Below are positions 56,291-64,000 of a stretch of DNA of 64,000 bases, piece after piece. Numbering within the stretch: the first letter of the stretch is position 1; every line of letters begins with the position of its first letter. A program made the position numbers and the translations under genes. This DNA is from Phocoena phocoena (taxonomy: Eukaryota; Chordata; Mammalia; Artiodactyla; Phocoenidae). Under the pieces are notes generated by a model. That model did no database searches, had not been told where the DNA came from, and saw nothing but the letters and a program-made list of their open reading frames with translations. Location: positions 7,632,501 to 7,696,500 of the forward strand of contig NC_089222.1 of the NCBI RefSeq assembly GCF_963924675.1. Reading direction: 5' to 3'.

Positions 56291-58990
56291 ACAAGGTTCC
56301 AGTCATGTCTATTACTTTCCATGGTTTCTAAGCAATTGAAATTTTCCACCTATTCTGCCTAGGATCATTTAGGGCAGGAAACTTATTGCTAAAAGAGATT
56401 GGTGTGAGAAGCCATGTTCTACAGGATATTAAGCTCCCAGGCTGAATTTGGCATATCTGTAGTTTTCTGTGTGTCTGCTAAATCCTCAACCATTATTTTT
56501 CTAGAAGCAAAAGTGTCAAGTTTCTCTGTTAATCACTCTCTAAATGCATATCTATTCCCACACAGTGCATTTTTAAATGGAAATGAGCCTAATTATTCAC
56601 CTGTTAGTGGGTGGGGATTGAGGAAAAGAGAAAATGAAGAGAATAATATTTCCCTTTCAACAGTTTGGTGCAGAATCTCTATGGTACAGTCCTGTGAATA
56701 CCAATTTGGCCTTGTACGTCTGTGTGATGGGATAATAATTTTAGGTAATAACCAGAGTTTCTTTTCACCCACAATTCCTTGCTCCCATACCTATACCCCT
56801 ATTCCCCACCCATGACCCATCTGACCGCACCTTGCAATCAGAAGTGTCTCTCCAACAAGGGAGGACTGTTTCAGCAGAAAAGCAAAGCAGGAGATTCCAC
56901 ATGGCCTCTGCTATGCTGAGATGGTATTTAGGTCTTCAGGAAATTAGACACGTTCAGAAAAAATGTTACATTTTCTTGTACACATGAAACTGGATGTGTG
57001 TGAAATGTGTACATATTTTCACCAGTAATGATGGAATCGTTGGTTTGTTTCCCCAATAACAATAATGAACTTTATTTCAAATGTCAGAACTACATATGCC
57101 GTAGTAGGAATCAGGCAAACTGTAGTGGGCTTACTCTTTAGTTTCCTGAGACACACTGACCAGCTTTCCCAAATCCTGACCCTTTTCCAGCATTTTTAAT
57201 AAGTGGATGCCGCAATGTGAGGCAACAGAGCGGAGAATCAGTGCTACTAAGGGAGTGTCATTCACGCCTCCATCCTTTCACCAAGACATCAACAACATTT
57301 CCCCAAGCTTGAAAGAGAAATTGCACTATATATTAAAAAGATGGAACTTGCTAAAGAGTTACTGAGATTCTACACTGCAGATGGTGCTCACCTAAAAAAT
57401 AAGGAGCTTGGAATTTTATTTAGACAATTGAACGAATGACTTTATGCAGCCTGTTTCTCTAGGTCTTGTTTTCTTTCTCTAATATTTGGCTGAGTCATAG
57501 GAGTCTGTGAAGTAAAATGAAGTAATTTGATAACTCTCCTAAAACATTCAAGCACACTGAATTATCTGAATCAGAAATTCAAGAACATTTTAAAGAAATC
57601 TCAAAACGACAAGGCATGGTCTCATGTTTACCAACTTGAACTTTATTTTTTTTTAGTATTGCAGCTTCTTTTGTTTTTAAATTTCAAATATCTAGGCATT
57701 AAAATGAAGGCAATAAACCTGCTGAAGAAGGTAACAAAGCGTTGACTTTTGAGAAGACTGCTCTCTATTGTGGAAAGGGCCCTAGCATCCTAGTGTTTGA
57801 TTAGTCCTCAAATCCTGATTTGAAATGCTTAACGACTCCTCCTTCTGAAACTTCCTCTGCCAAAATGCTGCATTCTGAACCATGCAGATGAGTAGTAGTC
57901 AGAGTCTGGCGTCCAGAAAAGATTCAGGTGAAATTGACAGCCTAAAATTGGAATCATATCTTACCCTTCTAGAATGCCGGTAATGTTCTGTTTCCTGAGC
58001 TAGAAGGCAGACACATGACTGTGCCCTCTTTGTCATAGTACCCAAGGTTTTAATTTATGATGTGTGCACTTCTTTGTGGGTATTACTTCAGCTAAACTTA
58101 AAAAAAAAAAACAAAAAAAAAAAACACTTTGCAGTTAGGAAAATCAAAAGACTCTCCACAAAAAGAAGCACTAACCCCGTGCTAGTGTTTGGACTTTGAA
58201 AACTGATTAGGGTGCAGCTAAATAAAATTATAGAGACCAACCTGATATTAAACATCACAGTCTAAAAACCACTTCCATGTCCATAGTATTAGTTCTGTGA
58301 GAGATTTAGTGCTTCCATTTTAAAGAAGAAACTAAATTTTAAAAGAGATAAATGACTTTGTACAGGGTGGTTAATTGAATAAGCTTCAGAACTCTATATT
58401 CCCAGCATTTTTTTCTATCTCTGAGTATCGTCCTCATTCCACAATTTCACAGCTAACTATGCGACATGAACCCTTATTAGAACTAATCCTGTCATTAGGT
58501 CAAAAGACAAAATCTGTATGATTGTTAGGTGTCAAAAAGGGTATTTGGTAAAGCCCAACATCTATTCTATACTTTAAAAAAGGTATTGCTAACCCTTTTC
58601 AACATGATAAATAATACTAATCTCAAACTAGCATTTGACATTTTAATAGAAGTGTGATCGTAAAAGTGAAAACAACCTGACAATGTCTGCTATCATCACT
58701 ATTCGACTTTGTCCTTTAGTGTAAGCTACTGCAATAAAGGATAAAAGGTATTAAAAAGAGACACAGTTGGACATTCTTAACTACTTGGAAATCCTGAAGC
58801 GTCTAGAATAACACTTCTAAAACTAATAACTAATAAGGTAGCTTAATAAAGTGAAAAATATATATATATATATATAAATACTACTCAAGTCCTATGCAAG
58901 TTATAAAACTTCATTGAGAAATGAAAAAGATGACTTGAATAAATGCAGAAATATACCAAGTTCCTGGTAAATAACTTGCTGTAGAAGTGT
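56291..58990. other. Unassigned sequence
   Basis: No gene recognised. A-tracts at 58099-58110 and 58112-58123, (TA)n at 58859-58876. A possible antisense MIR lies at 58310-58420, weak. The frame at 56414-56815 (133 codons) has no known domain. Confidence 0.35.
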
Positions 58991-59400
58991 TCTCTGCAAC
59001 ACTATTTATCATAATAATAAAAATGGAAAGCAACTAAATATTTGACAATAGGGAATAGGTAAATAAAGTATGGTACAGTCATACAACAATATGGACAGCC
59101 ACAAAAATACATAAAAGAAAAGTATTTCATGGCTTGGAGAAATGTTCAAGGTGGACAGTAAACTTTTTAAATCACTAAACAGTTTTTTGTGAAAGAAAAG
59201 GAGTATGTTTTGTGTATACAAACATATAAACACGTACTCAAAATAAAACTGGGAGGCTATACCTCTAGATATGTTATGGATTATAGGTGATTTAAATTTA
59301 GTACTTTTTCTTTATCTGCATTTTTGTGTTTAACTGTATTTCCCTAATTTTATACAACATGTATTATATTTGTAATAAAAATTAAAACATAATTATCTTA
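58990..59400 (+). mobile_element. Ancient L1M 3' end
   Basis: CTCTGCAACACTATTTATCA, AATATTTGACAATAGGGAAT, AAGTATGGTACAGTCATACA, ATGGACAGCCACAAAAATAC, TTTTCTTTATCTGCATTTTTG and the terminal TGTATTATATTTGTAATAAA follow L1M 3'-end order. Confidence 0.75.
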
Positions 59401-61469
59401 GGAAAAATATAAATTCTCCTATTGTGGCTGGGATAGATTTCATGCAGTTGTATTTCCAAAAAGAAACAAGTAAAATGAAAAACAAAACCTCAGTAACATA
59501 AATTGGACTCTGTCTGTTGGAATTCTATTATATTTATATAGTCAAAAGTCACCATTGTTGTAGTCCAAAGTCACCATTATAGTAAAGATTTAACCTCAAA
59601 CTTCAAAGCACAGTAAGAAGCTATATAGTTTTACCGCACATCTGTACAGTGTTTTAGTCTTTCAAAGATAATTTAATATTTGCTGAATTATTCTATTGTC
59701 ACTCCAACCCTTTGAGATAAGAAATTATCCCCATTTACAGATTAAGACTGTAAAACACAGAAAGTTCTGGATAGTTAAACACATGGGTAGTTGATGTTAT
59801 TATTGCCTGCACCAGTGTACCAGTGGAACTAAATCCAGAACTTTAAGCACTAACTCCAGATGACTTTCAAACTAGATTTCACTTCAATTCAAATAATTAT
59901 TAAGTTTCTCCAAGGTGCTAGGTCCTCTGTTTTGGAAATTGTGTATGGAAGTGATTAAAACATCATGCAAATTTAAAACAAATTCTGAGAGTATTTTAAA
60001 TTCTTGAAAGACAAGAGCTAGGGTTAAATTGAGCTCTTATTTCAATAATGCACAAAAGTTGGAGTGCTGGTGTCAAATCATCCAAATATAGATTCAGTTC
60101 CTTAAAATGATTCACCAAAAGTATCCAGTCTCTGAAACAGAGCATCAAACGCAATCTAAAAATTATAATGTCTGGGTCCTAGAAAATTCATGGCAAAGGA
60201 TTTTCTCTCCTTTAATAAACCCATCATCCTGACTTAGAGAGTTAACCTTCCTTTTAAAAAATTCATCTCATAATTGATACATTTCATGCATACTTACGTA
60301 GTGACATACTTAAAACACAATCAATGTGCTTTCAAGAAACATACCCCAGCATGAGACATGATTCACTTTTTTTCTTTGTATGTAACATTTACTTTGGATT
60401 ATAATAAGGAAGTGAGCAAAATATGATTTACAAAATCTGTCTCATGATACATTTAACAACCTTGCAAAAGCCTTACATGCATTATGCCTCACAATAAACA
60501 TTGACCTTTATAATCTAAAATTCTCATTTGTGCTAATGACAGGCTCATTCTTTCACTTACGTAACGAAATTTTAATATAGCATGTGTATGAGAAGGGAAG
60601 GGGAGTATAAAATATATTAAGTAATTCACTTGGTTATTACACTACCAGAAAGATGACATCATTTTTCGTCTCACATTTCTCAAGCAATAGATTTTGCAGT
60701 GCAATCATCAACTGGTGGGAGGGTTTTAGGACTACCTGACACATCAAATTTGCTCAGAAAAGACAGAGTTCTGTGAGCAATTCCAATATTCCATTTCCTC
60801 AATATTCAAAATATTCCAGTGGAACATCCAAAGTAAACACTTGTTTTTCCCCTATCTAGATAAAGAATGCCTTCTACCTGTGGCTCTTCTAATGTTCTCA
60901 AGGACAACCCCCACTGCTACTTACCTGGTGAGAAATGGAAAACCTGTCACCCAAACAGCAGCTCCCTTCATTTTTTTTCTTTCTTCTATACATCCAACCA
61001 AGAAACTGATAGCATATTATTTTCTAAGACAATTTTTCCAAATGAACCACAGCACTATGAGGCATGAACACATATGAAGAAAGTTAAATAAGAGGGAGTA
61101 TTTGAGGTAAAATTGAGCAGTTGACAGAAAGTGAATTTTCTGTCAAGAGTATGTATTACCTTAGTTCCAAAGAGCTCACAAATATGCAGAGGGGTAAGGC
61201 TGACTGTCACCAATTTGTGCATATGCTATTCATTTAAGCGTTTGATTGCCGGCATGTTTCTCTGTGGATGTTCAAGTTCCGCCTGAGCTTATTGTTTTAC
61301 ATTGAAATAAATATGCACTTTAGGTACAATGGAGCCTCACTAAAATATTGCCTCTGGGCACACGGTTTGAGGTTGCCTTACATCAAGATATCTGAGGTCT
61401 TCTAAAACATTCTGCCAACGACAGATTTTAAGACAGACTCTGCCTACTAGCGAATTTTAGACCACAAAT
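59401..61469. other. Mostly unassigned; antisense MIR near 59690-59880
   Basis: 59690-59880 (AACCCTTTGAGATAAGAAAT, TATCCCCATTTACAGATTAA, AACTAAATCCAGAACTTTAA) looks like a decayed antisense MIR. The rest is AT-rich without gene signal. Confidence 0.45.
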
Positions 61470-62270
61470 TTTAAAAAAAGACCCTCCAAATTGTGATAAG
61501 TTAGATTATGTTCACCAAATACTTCCTCCCTTTTCCCCATACTGTGGGCAGAGTATACTTTTCCATCCCCGTTATGTTGGGCTTGAATATTTGACTTGTT
61601 ATGATTAATGGTACCACACCATGACACAGTATTTTAAGCCATGATAAAAACAAAGGTTTGAGACTTCTGACATTTCCCTGTGCTATGGTCTGAATGTTTG
61701 TATCCCCCTAAAATTTGTATGTTAAACTCCTAACCCCCAAAATTGATGGTATTAGGAGATAGGGCCTTTGGGAAGTGCCTGAGTCATGAAGGTAGAACTC
61801 TCATGAATGAGATTGCCTTATAAAAGAGGTCACAGAGAAATCCCTAGCCCCTTTGGTCATAAGAGCACACAATGAGAAGTCTGCAACCTTGAAGAGAGTC
61901 CTCACCTGGCCATGCTGGTATCCTGATCTCTGACTTCCAGGCTCCAGAACTTTAAGCAATAAGTTTTTACTGTTTATAAGTCACCCAGTCTGTGGTATTT
62001 TGTTCTAGCAACAGGAACAGAATAAAATACCATGAAAAGAACATTCTTGGATACTTCACTGGTCCAGAGATGGTAAGAGACACATCAACCTGACTTAGAA
62101 TCAGCCTGTGATTTGGAGTCAAGCCCAGCTGAACTCAGTCTAGATCAGCTGACCTAAGCCAATGTATGCATGTATAAGTAAAAGTAAATGCTTTGTTTTA
62201 AGCCACTGCTTTTGGGGTGTTTTTTTGTCCAACATTATTGTGGCCATAGCTGACTGATATGCATCTGGCA
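61470..62270 (+). mobile_element. Old MLT1-like LTR split by an MST LTR
   Basis: Left part 61470-61680 (GATTATGTTCACCAAATACTT, GAGTATACTTTTCCATCCC, TTATGATTAATGGTACCAC). Right part 62030-62270 (GAATCAGCCTGTGATTTGGA, GAACTCAGTCTAGATCAGCTG, TTTTAAGCCACTGCTTTTGG, TGGCCATAGCTGACTGATATG). The right part ends like a MaLR LTR, and the two halves read as one element once the MST LTR is removed. Confidence 0.6.
61681..62029 (+). mobile_element. MST-type MaLR solo LTR
   Basis: Begins TGCTATGGTCTGAATGTTTG. It continues GATGGTATTAGGAGATAGGG, TATAAAAG at 61819-61826, CTGACTTCCAGGCTCCAGAAC, AAGCAATAAGTTTTTACTG, CACCCAGTCTGTGGTATTTTG and ends GAACAGAATAAAATA. This is the MST/THE1-related LTR of the ERVL-MaLR group. 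Flanking 5-mers CCCTG (61676-61680) and CCATG (62030-62034) agree at 4 of 5, as expected for a 5-bp LTR-element duplication. Solo: no internal region. Confidence 0.9.
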
Positions 62271-63004
62271 ACAAACACATTGTTAAAGTAATTCTAAGAT
62301 ATAGATAGGTCCATATACTGATTCTAAAGCAGTTGTAATATAGCAAAACTTTATTAATAACCACATCACCTGCATATAACTATAAATGTGATATATGTCA
62401 ATCAATTACCAAGATAATACTCTGTTACTTAAAGGAGAAATGACTGAACGTTTTGAGTTAGCTAGGTATGCCTGGCTAGCAGTCCTCTTTCTAAATATAT
62501 GAATTAAATACCTTCTCAGCCCAATTCAAAATGAGAAAAAGAAAAAAACCCTGATGGAAAATAAGGCAGGAAGTTTAATTGTGAATGACTATTCTGATGT
62601 GTTCTTATCCTGCTGCCTAGATAGCTAGTGGGGAGGATATTTTCTGTATTGAATTAACAGAAAAATAATAGTGATAAATAAATACAAATTAAAGGTGTTA
62701 AAAATAATTTGTTCATCAGTTTAGATGACATATTAAGAATCAGATTATAAGTATAAATCTAGCATGATATGAACATATCCAAATGAAAAGTCTCAAGTCT
62801 TAATACACAGGAAAAAATTATGTTCCTTTACATTGATAAAGTTAAATGTACAGTATAAAGGAAAAAAGTTAAATAATCTTTGAAAATTTTCTTTTAATTA
62901 CTACTATAGCACCTTGATTATAATGACAAGGATAATTTCATATAAACTATAAAAATACTAATTATTTATTTTACAGTATCTTCTAAAATGTTGTTTAGTT
63001 TTAA
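62271..63004. other. Unassigned AT-rich sequence
   Basis: No gene or repeat recognised. Confidence 0.35.
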
Positions 63005-64000
63005 AATTCATGAAAGAAGTGATGTCAACATCATGGTAGAATGAGATGCTCCCATTGTCTCTTCCCTTCAACATACAACCAGTAAAACACCCATAACTCA
63101 AGAAAAGTACCTCTGCCCAACACACCAGGACACTGAAGAATTCCATACATCTATACATCTAATGGTGTACAGAACACATAGAGAAGGCAGAGCCAGAGGA
63201 GGAGCAGAGGTGGCACCTGTGACACCAAACCCCTGGCAGTGGTGGCAGAGCCTGCAGCCCCAGAGAACCCAGTAGCAGCAGGAGAGGCAGTGCACACAAC
63301 TCTGGCATCCCAGCTACAGCAGCACCATTGCCACAGGGAACTGGTAGCAGGGTAACCAAGGCCTGCTACCCTGTCCCTCTAGCCATGGAGGCACCAGCAT
63401 GACTCTGCTAACCCAACACCTGTAACAGCAGCACCCATTAATCCAACAAACCTGGACAATGTAGAGACACCCCTGACTCTGGCCTCTCCCCCACTCACCC
63501 TGTGGTGGTGAAGCAATGGAAGTACCTGCCATTCCAGTGTCCCAGGGAGGAACAGCAGCAGCAAATCACCAGCCACCTGGAGGCACAAGCAGCCTCAATA
63601 TAGGCATTGAGCAAAACCTCTGCCAGAAGCAGTGGGGTGGAACATACTAATTCTCAAATACAACTAGAGGCAGTTCAGGTAAGAGAAACCAAAAACTTGT
63701 GCTATAGTACCACCTACTGAAAACAAAAAAGGCCTTTAATTACTAACTTGTTGAATGGTTAGAATCAAGAAAAAATAAAAGCTTTACCTAAAGAAGAAAC
63801 TTTTCACTACTTTAAATATGCTGGCAGACTAACAATGCATCAAACACCAGGAAAAAAATACAGTAATATGGTTTCACAAAAAGAAAATGAAAATTCTCCA
63901 GAAATTAAAGTCATGGATTAATACAATCTAACTGATAGAGAGTTCAAAATGGCTGTCATGAAGAAACACAATGAGCTATAAGACAACTCAGAAAGGCAGT
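63005..64000 (+). mobile_element. L1 5'UTR and start of ORF1, continuing off the window
   Basis: Sense-strand L1 5' end of an older lineage. It has TGATGTCAACATCATGGTAG near 63022, a GC-rich CAG/GCAGCAG-type 5'UTR (63170-63560), then TTGTGCTATAGTACCACCTA, TAACTTGTTGAATGGTTAG, ATATGCTGGCAGACTAACAA, TATGGTTTCACAAAAAGAAA, and the ORF1-like AACTGATAGAGAGTTCAAAAT, GGCTGTCATGAAGAAACAC. The last ~140 bases match the acidic/coiled-coil start of ORF1. Several frames are broken (for example TTAATACAATC after ATGGA). It runs beyond base 64000. Confidence 0.75.

Noticed and set aside
56414..56815. A 133-codon plus-strand frame in unique sequence
   Set aside because: Same reasons; no recognisable protein family. 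A protein search with no hit would confirm rejection.

Overview
This 64-kb window is mammalian, most likely from a cetacean. The best species signal is the set of tRNA-derived SINEs that begin GGGCTTCCCTGGTGG and occur in short (about 205 bp) and long (about 290-360 bp) forms. I recognise these as the CHR SINE family of the whale-hippo-ruminant group. Ruminant-specific BovA/BovB-type sequence is absent. The L1 copies also match the cetartiodactyl L1 type, with a long GC-rich 5'UTR and a 3'UTR ending CCAATAAAGATG. I found no host gene: no long open frame other than L1 relics and low-complexity artefacts, no convincing exon, and no functional tRNA or rRNA. The window reads as intergenic or intronic DNA shaped by retroelement insertion.

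Layout. 1-2688: two independent L1 3' ends on the + strand, one behind the other. 3181-4365: an old MaLR-type LTR split by a 730-bp pyrimidine microsatellite. 5000-12000: old L1M, MIR, MLT1 and MER5-like relics around a repeat-poor stretch (about 7.9-9.36 kb). 12957-19495: an essentially full-length minus-strand L1 with an exact 15-bp target-site duplication and a nested SINE. 19980-25700: CHR SINEs, an MLT1 LTR, an L2 and an old L1/HAL1-like relic. 26590-28666: an unclassified dispersed repeat and a solo retroviral LTR. 30500-39330: a decayed minus-strand L1M with two internal deletions, then sense-strand L1M remnants carrying a nested SINE. 41393-48672: a second full-length minus-strand L1, younger, with recognisable ORF1 and ORF2. 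48700-55780: mostly unique DNA with one CHR SINE, a possible MIR and dinucleotide tracts. 55791-56278: a short, young L1 tail with a probable 3' transduction. 59000-62270: L1M, MIR, and an MST-type LTR nested inside an older LTR. 63005-64000: the 5' end of a plus-strand L1 that continues past the window.

Nothing here works together as a pathway or operon. The L1 copies are all visibly broken: premature stops, frameshifts, or lost catalytic aspartates in the reverse transcriptase. The most informative signals are insertion hallmarks (target-site duplications, nesting order, double poly(A) tails) and the expanded polypyrimidine tract. I do not see a previously undescribed biological system.
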